This document shows positions 6,584 through 13,883 of a DNA stretch of 13,936 nt, piece by piece. The stretch comes from Clostridia bacterium. GTDB lineage: Bacteria > Bacillota > Clostridia > Christensenellales > Aristaeellaceae. The stretch is from positions 1-13,936 of the forward strand of contig JAEDIV010000066.1 in NCBI GenBank assembly GCA_016296675.1. The letters are read 5' to 3'. How positions within the stretch are numbered: the stretch's first letter is position 1; the number at the start of each line of letters is the position of its first letter. The translations under genes and the position numbers were made by a program. The notes under the pieces are model-generated. The model was not told the origin of the DNA. It was given only the letters and a program-made list of their open reading frames with translations, and did no database searches.

Positions 6584-6612
6584 TTGACATGCCGGGATAT
6601 ATATTGTAAAAT
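6584..6612 (+). promoter_or_regulatory. promoter of the GH3-traX-M18 operon
   Basis: TTGACA (6584-6589), a 17-nt spacer and TAAAAT (6607-6612) form a near-consensus sigma-A promoter. Transcription would start near 6619, giving a leader of about 90 nt before the GH3 start. The inverted repeat TGTCAATC (6566-6573) / GATTGACA (6582-6589) joins both divergent -35 boxes. Confidence 0.8.
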
Positions 6613-6641
6613 GATAATAAGCGGTTAAGGAGCTTTATGGC

Positions 6642-6722
6642 ATGAAGTCCTTACAACAGTTACCGATGAATGTGCCGCGTTCTATGCATAAAACACGGGA
6701 GGATACGAATTATGGATCGTAA
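6642..6722 (+). CDS. candidate 26-residue leader peptide overlapping the GH3 start
   Basis: AAGGAG (6627-6632) lies 9 nt before an ATG at 6642, just after the predicted transcription start. That ATG opens a 26-codon reading frame that ends at TAA 6720-6722, so it overlaps the first 11 bases of the GH3 gene in another frame. The peptide begins MKSLQQLP and is basic and polar, with no family resemblance and no codon run typical of an amino-acid attenuator. Translation through it could couple to GH3 initiation. Another ATG at 6637 with the same ribosome site reads only Met-Ala-stop. Expression is unproven. Confidence 0.3.
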   Translation: MKSLQQLPMNVPRSMHKTREDTNYGS

Positions 6723-8796
6723 TACTGCAAGAGAATTGGCCAAAAAACTGGTTGCGCAGATGACGCTTGAGGAAAAGGCCTCTCAGCTTCGCTACAATGC
6801 GCCCGCGATCGACAGACTTGGCATTCCCGCTTATAACTGGTGGAATGAGGCGCTGCACGGCGTAGCCAGAGCCGGTACTGCAACGGTGTTTCCGCAGGCA
6901 GTGGGTATGGCTTCTTTGTTTGATGAGGATCTTTTGCAAGAGATCGCCGACGTGATTTCGACAGAGGCGCGCGCCAAGTTCAACGCGCAGTCTGCACACG
7001 GCGACAGGGATATCTATAAGGGGCTTACCTTCTGGTCGCCCAACATCAATATCTTCAGAGATCCCCGCTGGGGACGCGGTCAGGAAACCTATGGCGAGGA
7101 TCCGTATCTGACTTCCCGCCTGGGCGTCGGCTTTATCAAGGGCCTTCAGGGCGACGGCGAATATATGAAAACTGCCGCATGCGCCAAGCATTTTGCCGTG
7201 CATTCCGGCCCCGAAGCGCTCAGACACGAGTTTGACGCAGTTGCATCCGAATATGATCTTTGGGACACGTATCTGCCCGCGTTTGAAGCGGCAGTCAAGG
7301 AAGCCAAGGTCGAGGCAGTCATGGGCGCATACAACCGCACCAACGGCGAGCCCTGCTGCGGCCACAGCCGCCTGATGGGCGAAATCCTCCGCGGCCTTTG
7401 GGGCTTTGAAGGCCATTTTGTGTCTGACTGCTGGGCGATTGCCGACTTCCATATGTATCACAAGATCACGGATACCGCTCCCGAAAGCGCCGCGCTTGCG
7501 CTCAAAAACGGCTGCGACATCAACTGCGGGAACACCTATATCATGATTCTTCAGGCGCTGCAGGAAGGCAGAATTACCGAGGCGGACATAACTCTCGCCT
7601 GCGAGCGCGCCTTCACTTGCCGTTATCTGCTCGGCATGTTTGATGAAAACAACGCCTATAATCAGATCCCCTATGAGAAGAACGACTGCGACGAGCACGC
7701 GCAGCTTGCGCTCAAGACCGCGCAGCGTACCATGGTTCTTCTGAAAAATGACGGTATTCTGCCTCTGAACATCAATAAGCTCAAGTCCGTTGCTGTTCTT
7801 GGACCGAACGCCAACAGCATTGCGGCGCTTGAAGGCAACTATGCGGGCTTCTCTTCGCGCTATGTCACCTTCCTTGAAGGCATTAAGGATGCGTGCAGGG
7901 AGGCAGGCGTAAGGGTCAATTACGGCATGGGCTCTCACCTTTACAAGAAGGCCACCACCAACCTCAATATGGAAGGCGATCTCCTTGCAGAAGCCAAGCA
8001 GGCTGCTGAGATGAGCGATGTGACCATCCTGGTCGTAGGTCTTGACGCGACCATCGAAGGCGAGCAGGGGGACACCGGAAACGAGTATTCCTCCGGCGAC
8101 AAAAACGACCTCGAGCTTCCGCTTGCGCAGAGAAGGCTGATTGACGCCGTGGCTTCCACCGGCAAGCCCTTTATCACCATCATTGCTTCCGGAAGCGCCC
8201 TTCGTGTCGAGGAAGGAAACGCCATCATTCAGGCATGGTATCCCGGTCAGGCCGGCGGAACCGCTGCTGCGGACATCCTGTTCGGTAAAGTTGCTCCCTC
8301 CGGAAAACTGCCCGTGACCTTCTATCGCTCTGTGGAAGATCTGCCCCCGTTTGAGGATTATTCCATGGAGGGACGTACCTATCGCTACTTTAAGGGCGAT
8401 GCGCTGTATCCCTTCGGCTTTGGCCTTTCCTACAACAAATACCGCTATACCGATGGTCAGTATCACGAGGACAGAAACGCGGTCAGCGTAAGAGTCAAAA
8501 ATATGGGCGAGATGGACGCCGAAGAAATCGTTCAGGTATATATCAAACCCCTTGAGTTTGACAGCCACGGCCTCAACTATTCGCTGTGCGCTTTCGGACG
8601 CGTGCATCTGAAGGCGGGAGAAGAAAAGCGCGTGCTTCTGCCTATCTCCAAGTCTGCCTTTGAGTGTGTGACCGACGACGGCCGCAGAATCAAGGCCGGA
8701 CGCCATTTCCGCCTGTTTGTCGGAGGCAGCCAGCCGGACAACGTCAGCTGCAGAAAAATGGGAGCGTCGCCTGTTGAAATGGACGTCATCGTATGA
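6712..8796 (+). CDS. GH3 beta-xylosidase-like glycoside hydrolase
   Basis: This 694-residue enzyme is a family 3 glycoside hydrolase of the plant and bacterial xylosidase type. It probably removes xylose (perhaps arabinose or glucose) from short oligosaccharides. The N-terminal barrel has NWWNEALHGVARAGTATVFP (42-61), NIFRDPRWGRGQETYGEDP (113-131) and KHFAVHSGPE (159-168). The nucleophile is Asp239 in FVSDCWAI. The second domain follows (about 370-560), with EGEQGD likely contributing the acid/base region. A C-terminal fibronectin III-like domain begins around 590 after YPFGFGLSY. The KHFAVHSGPE and NWWNEALHG motifs favour beta-xylosidase over classical beta-glucosidase. There is no signal peptide, so it should act in the cytoplasm on imported sugars. 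The start follows GGGAGG (6697-6702). Exact substrate is not decided by sequence. Confidence 0.92.
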   Translation: MDRNTARELAKKLVAQMTLEEKASQLRYNAPAIDRLGIPAYNWWNEALHGVARAGTATVFPQAVGMASLFDEDLLQEIADVISTEARAKFNAQSAHGDRDIYKGLTFWSPNINIFRDPRWGRGQETYGEDPYLTSRLGVGFIKGLQGDGEYMKTAACAKHFAVHSGPEALRHEFDAVASEYDLWDTYLPAFEAAVKEAKVEAVMGAYNRTNGEPCCGHSRLMGEILRGLWGFEGHFVSDCWAIADFHMYHKITDTAPESAALALKNGCDINCGNTYIMILQALQEGRITEADITLACERAFTCRYLLGMFDENNAYNQIPYEKNDCDEHAQLALKTAQRTMVLLKNDGILPLNINKLKSVAVLGPNANSIAALEGNYAGFSSRYVTFLEGIKDACREAGVRVNYGMGSHLYKKATTNLNMEGDLLAEAKQAAEMSDVTILVVGLDATIEGEQGDTGNEYSSGDKNDLELPLAQRRLIDAVASTGKPFITIIASGSALRVEEGNAIIQAWYPGQAGGTAAADILFGKVAPSGKLPVTFYRSVEDLPPFEDYSMEGRTYRYFKGDALYPFGFGLSYNKYRYTDGQYHEDRNAVSVRVKNMGEMDAEEIVQVYIKPLEFDSHGLNYSLCAFGRVHLKAGEEKRVLLPISKSAFECVTDDGRRIKAGRHFRLFVGGSQPDNVSCRKMGASPVEMDVIV

Positions 8797-9701
8797 GAAA
8801 CAAAATCCGGCTTGCGCTTGTAAAGGCGAAAAACCGTTTGGGGCAGGTGTATTCCTGCCCCAAAGATCCGCGCACACTAAGGCTCAATCACGATACGAAC
8901 CTTTTGAAGATCATTGCCTGCATCTGCATGCTTTCGGATCACGCCGGAAAAATGCTCTTTTCAGACGGCGCGTTTCATGATCTTCTGTATTTCCGCCATG
9001 CGGGGAAATTTGCTTTCCTGTTTCCGCAGGGAAATCTCATGCGCATCATCGGCCGTCTTGCCATGCCGCTTTTTGCCTACGGCGTTGCAGTTGGCGCTGC
9101 GTATTCAAGAAATGTGTGGAAATATGCCCTGCGGATGCTCATCATGGGAATCCTTGTGCATCCTCTGTACATGACAGCGATGGGGCATGTGAAAATGGGC
9201 GCGTTTGACTGGGCGCAGAATTTTTACAGGCTCGATCTGATATACGATTTTTTCTATGCCAATAAGGGCAATATCTTTTTTACGCTTGCTGCTGGCGCGT
9301 TTATTCTGGGCGCGGTCAGATCGAAATCGCCGTGGCTGCTGGTCATTTTCGTATTGCTTGCGTGGATGTATCAGGGCAAGCTCGATTACGGCATCAAGGG
9401 CGTAATTCTGATCTGCCTTTTCTATGTATTCCTCGATAAGCCGCTTTTGTCGTTTGTTTCGGTGTTCCTGTTTATGTGGTACTGGGGAATGCCGGGCTAC
9501 TTTACGCGCGGCGTCACGAGCTCCAATCTTCAGCTGTATGCAATTCTGTCGCTGATTTTGATCTATCTGCCCATCCGCAAAAGGCGCGTGCGTCTCCCCA
9601 AATGGGTTTTCTACGGCTTCTACCCGGCGCATCTTGTTTTGATTTATCTGCTGGTTAAGTATCCGGCGCCGATTCAATATCTGGAAAGGATGATTCCGTA
9701 A
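8793..9701 (+). CDS. TraX-family integral membrane protein, possible acetyltransferase
   Basis: This 302-residue multi-pass membrane protein resembles the TraX family (named after the F-plasmid protein that acetylates pilin). Family-like blocks are LLKIIACICMLSDHAGKM (37-54, Asp49-His50 at the end of the first membrane segment), MRIIGRLAMPLFAYGVAVG (83-101), WKYALRMLIMGILVHPLY, a central GNIFFTLAAGAF, GIKGVILICLFYVF and a C-terminal YGFYPAHLVLIYLL with His280. I count about eight to nine membrane segments after a basic cytoplasmic N-terminus. It overlaps the GH3 gene by 4 bp (ATGA) and the next gene by 1 bp, so translation is probably coupled. Chromosomal TraX-like proteins are common in Clostridia; their substrate is generally unknown. 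There are no conjugation genes nearby, so a role in pilin modification is unlikely. Confidence 0.8.
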   Translation: MRNKIRLALVKAKNRLGQVYSCPKDPRTLRLNHDTNLLKIIACICMLSDHAGKMLFSDGAFHDLLYFRHAGKFAFLFPQGNLMRIIGRLAMPLFAYGVAVGAAYSRNVWKYALRMLIMGILVHPLYMTAMGHVKMGAFDWAQNFYRLDLIYDFFYANKGNIFFTLAAGAFILGAVRSKSPWLLVIFVLLAWMYQGKLDYGIKGVILICLFYVFLDKPLLSFVSVFLFMWYWGMPGYFTRGVTSSNLQLYAILSLILIYLPIRKRRVRLPKWVFYGFYPAHLVLIYLLVKYPAPIQYLERMIP

Positions 9702-11002
9702 TGGCAGTCAAGGGTTTAATCGACTTTCTGAAATCGTCTCCCAGCGCGTTTCACGCGATTGACAATCTGACGAAGATTCTCAAGGACAACGGGTTTGAAA
9801 AGCTCAATGAGTCCGGCAAGTGGAACCTCAAAAAGGGCGGTAAATATTATGTGACGCGCAATCTTTCAAGCGTGATCGCCTTCAGCGTTCCCGCAGGAAA
9901 TGCAGATTCCATCCGCATCTGCGCAAGCCACTCCGATTCGCCTGTTTTCAAGATCAAGGAAAACGCCGAAATCGAAGTAAGAGGCAAGTATGTGCAGCTG
10001 AACACCGAGCGCTACGGCGGCATGATCTTCTCTACCTGGCTTGATCGTCCCTTGTCTGTTGCAGGCCGTGTGCTTGTGAAGGGCGAAAAAGGCGTTGAGA
10101 CGCGCCTTGTGAATATTGATAAGGATATGCTCGTCATTCCCAATGTTGCAATTCATATGAACAGAAGCGTAAACGATGGCTTCAAGTATAATCCGCAGAC
10201 CGATCTTGCGCCCTTGTATGGCGATATTCGCGCCAGGGGAACGTTCAGAAAGCTGATTTCCGATGCGGCCGGAGCGGAAGAAAAGGATGTGCTCGGCAGC
10301 GATCTTTTCCTGTATTCCCGCGTTGATCCCAGCGTATGGGGCGAAAACGGTGAATTCGTATCCGCCGGCAGACTGGACGATCTGGAGTGCGCGTATGCAA
10401 CGTGCATGGGCTTTGTGGAAGCCAAGCCTGAAAACGGCATGCCGGTTCTGGCGGTATTTGACAATGAAGAAGTCGGATCTACGACGAAACAGGGCGCGGA
10501 TTCCTCGTTCCTTACGGATGTGCTCAAGCGCGCCTTCTACGCAATGGGCCTGGATGAAGAGGCGTTCATGCGCGCGGCTGCGTCCAGCATGATGCTCTCC
10601 TGCGACAATGCGCATGCCATGCATCCGAATCATCCGGAATTCTCCGATTCCACCAATAATGTTCAGATGAACGGCGGCATCGTCATCAAGGAAAGCGCCA
10701 ACCAGAAGTATACCTCTGACGGTGCATCGAAGGCCATGCTGCGCGCTATTCTGGACGATGCGAATGTGCCATATCAGTTCTTCGCCAACAGAAGCGATAT
10801 GCTCGGCGGCGGAACGCTCGGAAATATCTCAAACAGCCACTTTTCTCTCAATACCGTAGACATCGGCCTTGCCCAGCTGGCGATGCATTCTTCCTATGAG
10901 ACTGCGGGCAGCGAAGACGTAGGCCACATGATCAACTGCGCCAGGGCTTTTTTTGACGCAGACATCAAGTGCATAAAAGACGGAGAATACGAGATCGGCT
11001 GA
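9701..11002 (+). CDS. M18 family aminopeptidase (aspartyl aminopeptidase type)
   Basis: This 433-residue cytoplasmic metallopeptidase removes N-terminal residues, typically acidic ones, from peptides. M18 enzymes bind two zinc ions and form large tetrahedral oligomers. The expected ligands and catalytic residues are visible: ASHSDSP (His77, Asp79), GRLDDLE (Asp226), DNEEVGS (Glu256-Glu257), SCDNAHAMHPN (Asp302) and the final HSSYETAGSEDV (His396). The N-terminal LIDFLKSSPSAFHAI is also typical. The start codon overlaps the last base of the TraX-like stop (TAATG), with GGAAAGGA (9682-9689) as ribosome site. It is the last gene of the operon and ends at a strong bidirectional terminator. The symbol apeB is used for some relatives, but orthology was not tested. 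Confidence 0.95.
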   Translation: MAVKGLIDFLKSSPSAFHAIDNLTKILKDNGFEKLNESGKWNLKKGGKYYVTRNLSSVIAFSVPAGNADSIRICASHSDSPVFKIKENAEIEVRGKYVQLNTERYGGMIFSTWLDRPLSVAGRVLVKGEKGVETRLVNIDKDMLVIPNVAIHMNRSVNDGFKYNPQTDLAPLYGDIRARGTFRKLISDAAGAEEKDVLGSDLFLYSRVDPSVWGENGEFVSAGRLDDLECAYATCMGFVEAKPENGMPVLAVFDNEEVGSTTKQGADSSFLTDVLKRAFYAMGLDEEAFMRAAASSMMLSCDNAHAMHPNHPEFSDSTNNVQMNGGIVIKESANQKYTSDGASKAMLRAILDDANVPYQFFANRSDMLGGGTLGNISNSHFSLNTVDIGLAQLAMHSSYETAGSEDVGHMINCARAFFDADIKCIKDGEYEIG

Positions 11003-11020
11003 TCATCCCCAAATTGCATA

Positions 11021-11053
11021 GAAAAAGCGCTTCATAATTCGAAGCGCTTTTTC
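11021..11053. terminator. bidirectional intrinsic terminator
   Basis: A perfect 13-bp stem, gaaaaagcgcttc (11021-11033) with gaagcgctttttc (11041-11053), encloses a 7-nt loop. The A and T runs within the arms give a U tract in both directions. It sits between the convergent M18 gene (ends 11002) and the SH3 gene (ends 11064) and should serve both. Confidence 0.9.
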
Positions 11054-11063
11054 TGTCCGAAAA

Positions 11064-11999
11064 CTAATATTTCAGCGTGAAATCATATACATAGCCTTCG
11101 CCGTCAGCGTATTTGACATAGCTTACATATCCGTCGCTCGCCATGACCTTCAGTTTGGTGCCGGCGGGCAGGTAAGTGATTACGTCGCATGCATACATCA
11201 GAGGATGGTCATAGTAAAGGGCGGAGTATGCTGCAATTTCATTCAGGCTCTCCGGGCTTACAATGTCATAGGAGATGTAGGCGGTGGTTCCGTAAGTCGG
11301 GTGGATGAACTGATAGAAGGAGCCCTGCTGGCCGGTGATTTCGATTACTGTACCGGATTTGAGACTGCCATAGCTCGCACCAGAATAACTGGCAGACTTT
11401 TTGACAATGGCATAATCACCGGTAACCTGCACATAAGCGTGAAGACCCTTCGGCCAGGTCATCAACAGATTGGTGTTTTTGAGAAGACTGGCATGAACAT
11501 ATCCGCTTCTTCCGTCTTCCAGCAGAACGCGCGCCCAACCATCCACGGTTTCGTACTTCCATACATATCGGCCGTTAGGCAGATTATCCATTACATCGAA
11601 ATAGGTGGCGGGCCCCCAGCGGAGCGCAGCATAACCATCGGAGGAGGAAACAGTGGCGGCATAGGGGAGCGTACAGCCATGGTTCGCAGCGGAATAGCCG
11701 CGCGTTGTGAATGTGATGTCGACATCGCGCACCCAGCCTTCCACTTTGCCATAAACCATTTTTACTTTGTGCCAGGTGGAGCCTTCAAAGGTGACGAATA
11801 CCATCGTACCGGATGCTATTGTTCCGACTACAGGCCTGTATTCTCCGGGCAGCTGGTAAACGTTGATGGTTGCAGGGGTGTAGTAATCGACGGGAGCAGG
11901 CGAAACCCTTGCGTAAATGGTCGGCGGCGGAACTTCAGCGGACGCAGTCAGAGCAAGAAGCGCGGCGAGAACCAGAATCAGTGCAAGGCACTTTTTCAT
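11064..11999 (-). CDS. secreted protein with about four SH3-like (SH3b) repeats
   Basis: This 311-residue exported protein has a signal peptide MKKCLALILVLAALLALTASA with probable cleavage after Ala21. The rest reads as about four bacterial SH3-like units. Unit 1 is about 28-96, with TINVYQLPGEYRPVVGTIASG and WVRDVDI. Unit 2 is about 112-173 and is the clearest, with AALRWGPATYFDVMDNLPNG and GRSGYVHASLL. Unit 3 is about 187-247, with ASYGSLKSGTVIEI. Unit 4 is about 258-311, with YLPAGTKLKVMA and GEGYVYDF. Such domains usually bind cell-wall peptidoglycan or other surface ligands. No catalytic domain is present. The start at 11999 follows GGAGGTG (12012-12006) at 6 nt; an in-frame GTG at 12008 lies inside that site and is rejected. 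There is no Cys lipobox. The partner enzyme, if any, is not in the window. Confidence 0.85.
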   Translation of the reverse strand: MKKCLALILVLAALLALTASAEVPPPTIYARVSPAPVDYYTPATINVYQLPGEYRPVVGTIASGTMVFVTFEGSTWHKVKMVYGKVEGWVRDVDITFTTRGYSAANHGCTLPYAATVSSSDGYAALRWGPATYFDVMDNLPNGRYVWKYETVDGWARVLLEDGRSGYVHASLLKNTNLLMTWPKGLHAYVQVTGDYAIVKKSASYSGASYGSLKSGTVIEITGQQGSFYQFIHPTYGTTAYISYDIVSPESLNEIAAYSALYYDHPLMYACDVITYLPAGTKLKVMASDGYVSYVKYADGEGYVYDFTLKY

Positions 12000-12109
12000 G
12001 AAAGACACCTCCGAAATATGATTTATGTTTTTTAGACGTATGAAATATGGAAAAAGTTGGCGAAAACGGATATCTTTATTCTTTTTTCTGAAAAATTGGT
12101 GAAGGCATT

Positions 12110-12156
12110 TAATGAATTTCCATATTCATTATACACCTTCTTGACGTTTTGAAAAG
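12110..12156 (-). promoter_or_regulatory. possible promoter of the SH3 protein gene, with inverted repeat
   Basis: On the minus strand TATAAT (12133-12128) is about 130 nt before the start codon. A poor -35, CTTTTC (12156-12151), lies 17 nt upstream. The -10 overlaps an 8-bp inverted repeat, taatgaat (12110-12117) / attcatta (12124-12131), which could bind a regulator. Low-confidence assignment. Confidence 0.35.
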
Positions 12157-12192
12157 GGGTATGACGAAAAGTGAAAAAAGGAGTCAATACTC

Positions 12193-12221
12193 TTGCTATT
12201 TGACACAATGTATAGTAAAAT
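12193..12221 (+). promoter_or_regulatory. promoter of the ATP synthase operon
   Basis: TTGCTA (12193-12198), a 17-nt spacer and TAAAAT (12216-12221) precede atpZ. A nearer TTGACA (12200-12205) is too close to the -10 to serve as its -35. The start of transcription would be near 12228, giving a short leader of about 22 nt. Confidence 0.65.
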
Positions 12222-12249
12222 GGTAGGGTGCAAGAATTGAGGTATTAAT

Positions 12250-12516
12250 ATGAAGGAACTAAACATGCTCGTGTGGATTACGCAGCTGGGTATGGGCGTT
12301 GCGATGCCGCTGGTCGGATTCATATGGCTGGGCATCTGGCTGAAAAACAGGTTTTCGCTCGGCGCATGGTGTGTGATTCTGTTTTGCGTAATCGGCTTGA
12401 TTACGGCATTTGACGGGCTCAAGGTTTCCTTAAAGACGATGGAGCGCCTGGATAAATCGAAAAAGAAAAACAAGAAAAAAGAAATCACGGGCGTTTCCTT
12501 CAATGATCACGATTAG
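12250..12516 (+). CDS. atpZ: AtpZ/AtpI-like small membrane protein of the ATP synthase operon
   Basis: This 88-residue protein has two membrane segments (about 7-30 and 36-57) and a Lys-rich cytoplasmic tail with KSKKKNKKK. Position as the first gene before atpI and atpB, size and topology match the AtpZ group of accessory Fo proteins, which with AtpI have been linked to magnesium or calcium transport and to c-ring assembly. The start follows GAGGT (12238-12242). The gene is 15 bp before atpI. The family call rests mainly on context, since these proteins diverge strongly; the WLGIWLKNRF turn between helices is consistent with it. Confidence 0.75.
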   Translation: MKELNMLVWITQLGMGVAMPLVGFIWLGIWLKNRFSLGAWCVILFCVIGLITAFDGLKVSLKTMERLDKSKKKNKKKEITGVSFNDHD

Positions 12517-12531
12517 CCGGGGAGGGAAGAG

Positions 12532-12927
12532 ATGGACGGCGTGAAATTTGTCAGGCGCGAAACTGCGCAAATCGCCATCGGAGAAATGCTTCTCGTAGGC
12601 GCGATGATTGCGGTGTTTGCCATTCTTGGAAAATTCGATTGGACGGTGCTGGTCGGCGGCTTGACCGGCGGAATTCTTACAATCCTGAATTTCTACATCA
12701 TGGCGCTGAATGCTGTTTCGGCTTCGGATAAAGCGGTAAAAAACGATGTGACGGGCGGAAAAGCGCTGATGCATTTTTCCTATATTGCCCGGTATGCGGT
12801 GATCTTTGTTATTTTGTGCGTGCTTGCTGTTACCAAGGCGGGGCATCCCGTTGCCTGCGCGCTTCCTTTGGTGTTTATTCAGCCGGTTATATATTTAAGA
12901 GAATTTTTCAGGAAGAAAGTCGGGTGA
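12532..12927 (+). CDS. atpI: ATP synthase subunit I
   Basis: This 131-residue membrane protein has four predicted helices: about 17-35, 38-59, 80-103 and 106-121. AtpI helps assemble the c-subunit ring of Fo. The GGLTGGILTILNFYIMALNAV segment after helix 1 is typical of the family, as is the location directly before atpB. The start follows a strong GGGGAGGG (12519-12526), and atpB follows after 9 bp. Sequence conservation in this family is low, so position and topology carry much of the evidence. Confidence 0.82.
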   Translation: MDGVKFVRRETAQIAIGEMLLVGAMIAVFAILGKFDWTVLVGGLTGGILTILNFYIMALNAVSASDKAVKNDVTGGKALMHFSYIARYAVIFVILCVLAVTKAGHPVACALPLVFIQPVIYLREFFRKKVG

Positions 12928-12936
12928 GATCGGAAT

Positions 12937-13836
12937 ATGGAAATGAATATTGCCGGCGCATTTGTTTATTTCAAACTCTTTGGTGTCATTCCCATTACCC
13001 AAACGACAGTGTCCTCCTTGATCGTAACAATCATTTTGTGTCTGGCTTGCGTTAAGCTTGGAAAACGCCTCAAAAAGCGTCCGGACGGCGTGCAGGTCAT
13101 CGTTGAAAAGATGATTGACATGCTTTACAACATGGTGGAAGGCTCGATGGGCAAGCACAATCTCCATTGGGCTCCGTTCATCGGAACCATCTTCATGTCC
13201 TCCATCTGCGGAACATTTATCGGGCTTACCGGTTTCCTCCGTTCCGTAACGGCGGATTTAAGCTGTACGCTTGCTTGGTCGGTCCTGGTATCCGTCATCA
13301 TCTGGCGAAACAATATCAAGTACAACGGCATGAAAAACTGGCTCAAGGGCTTTACCGAGCCCATCGTTATCATGACGCCCATGAACATCATTTCTGAAAT
13401 TGCGCAGCCCATCGCTATGGCGTTCCGTCATTTCGGAAACGTTGCCGGCGGCGGCGTTATCACGACCATCTTGTACATGGCGTTTTCGCTCGCTTCGGGC
13501 TTTGTCATGAACCTGATTGCCAAAAGCCATGTGGCAGTTGTGATCGTGCTTGGCGCAATCGGCGCCTTTGTCCTTATTCGTGCGATCCGAAAGACGCACA
13601 AGATTCTCCAGTATTGGCTGGGCGGCGTGATGCTGGCGCTGGGCGTATTCGGAGCGCTTCAGATGTTCGGCGTCCTTTCCGGTGTACCGGTGCTTGCCTT
13701 CGGTATTCCGGCGGTTCTCTCCTGCTATTTCGATCTGTTCTCCGGCTTTGTTCAGGCGTATGTATTCACGCTTCTTACGATGACCTATATCGCGGGCTCC
13801 TGCCCGGGTCCGGAAACTGCGGCGGACGACAAATAA
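12937..13836 (+). CDS. atpB: ATP synthase Fo subunit a, unusually long
   Basis: Subunit a forms the ion half-channels against the c ring. The essential Arg (E. coli aR210) is Arg164 in QPIAMAFRHFGNVAGG. The last helix, with FVQAYVFTLLTMTYIA (271-286), carries Gln273, equivalent to E. coli aQ252. The protein has 299 residues even though its N-terminus is short. In E. coli 42 residues separate Arg and Gln; here 109 do. The extra stretch (about 190-250) is hydrophobic and looks like two additional membrane segments (about 197-215 and 225-246) joined by a basic turn. By eye, the E. coli Glu219 position is Gly. The start at 12937 lies 9 bp after atpI, with a weak ribosome site, suggesting coupled translation. 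The identity is secure; the extra segment is discussed as a finding. Confidence 0.95.
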   Translation: MEMNIAGAFVYFKLFGVIPITQTTVSSLIVTIILCLACVKLGKRLKKRPDGVQVIVEKMIDMLYNMVEGSMGKHNLHWAPFIGTIFMSSICGTFIGLTGFLRSVTADLSCTLAWSVLVSVIIWRNNIKYNGMKNWLKGFTEPIVIMTPMNIISEIAQPIAMAFRHFGNVAGGGVITTILYMAFSLASGFVMNLIAKSHVAVVIVLGAIGAFVLIRAIRKTHKILQYWLGGVMLALGVFGALQMFGVLSGVPVLAFGIPAVLSCYFDLFSGFVQAYVFTLLTMTYIAGSCPGPETAADDK

Positions 13837-13883
13837 ATCTGTTTAAGAAAACACATCAATATACATTATGGAGGTATGACTTT

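Noticed and set aside
6682..8877. 731-codon open frame on the minus strand opposite the GH3 gene
   Set aside because: The GH3 frame has complete catalytic motifs and a ribosome site; the antisense frame has neither.
8793..9701. TraX as evidence for a conjugative element
   Set aside because: No relaxase, type IV secretion or integrase genes are nearby, and the gene is embedded in a metabolic operon. TraX-like proteins are also common on clostridial chromosomes.
12200..12205. Consensus TTGACA as the -35 of the atp promoter
   Set aside because: It is only 10 nt from the TAAAAT -10 box, too close; TTGCTA at 12193 has the correct 17-nt spacing.
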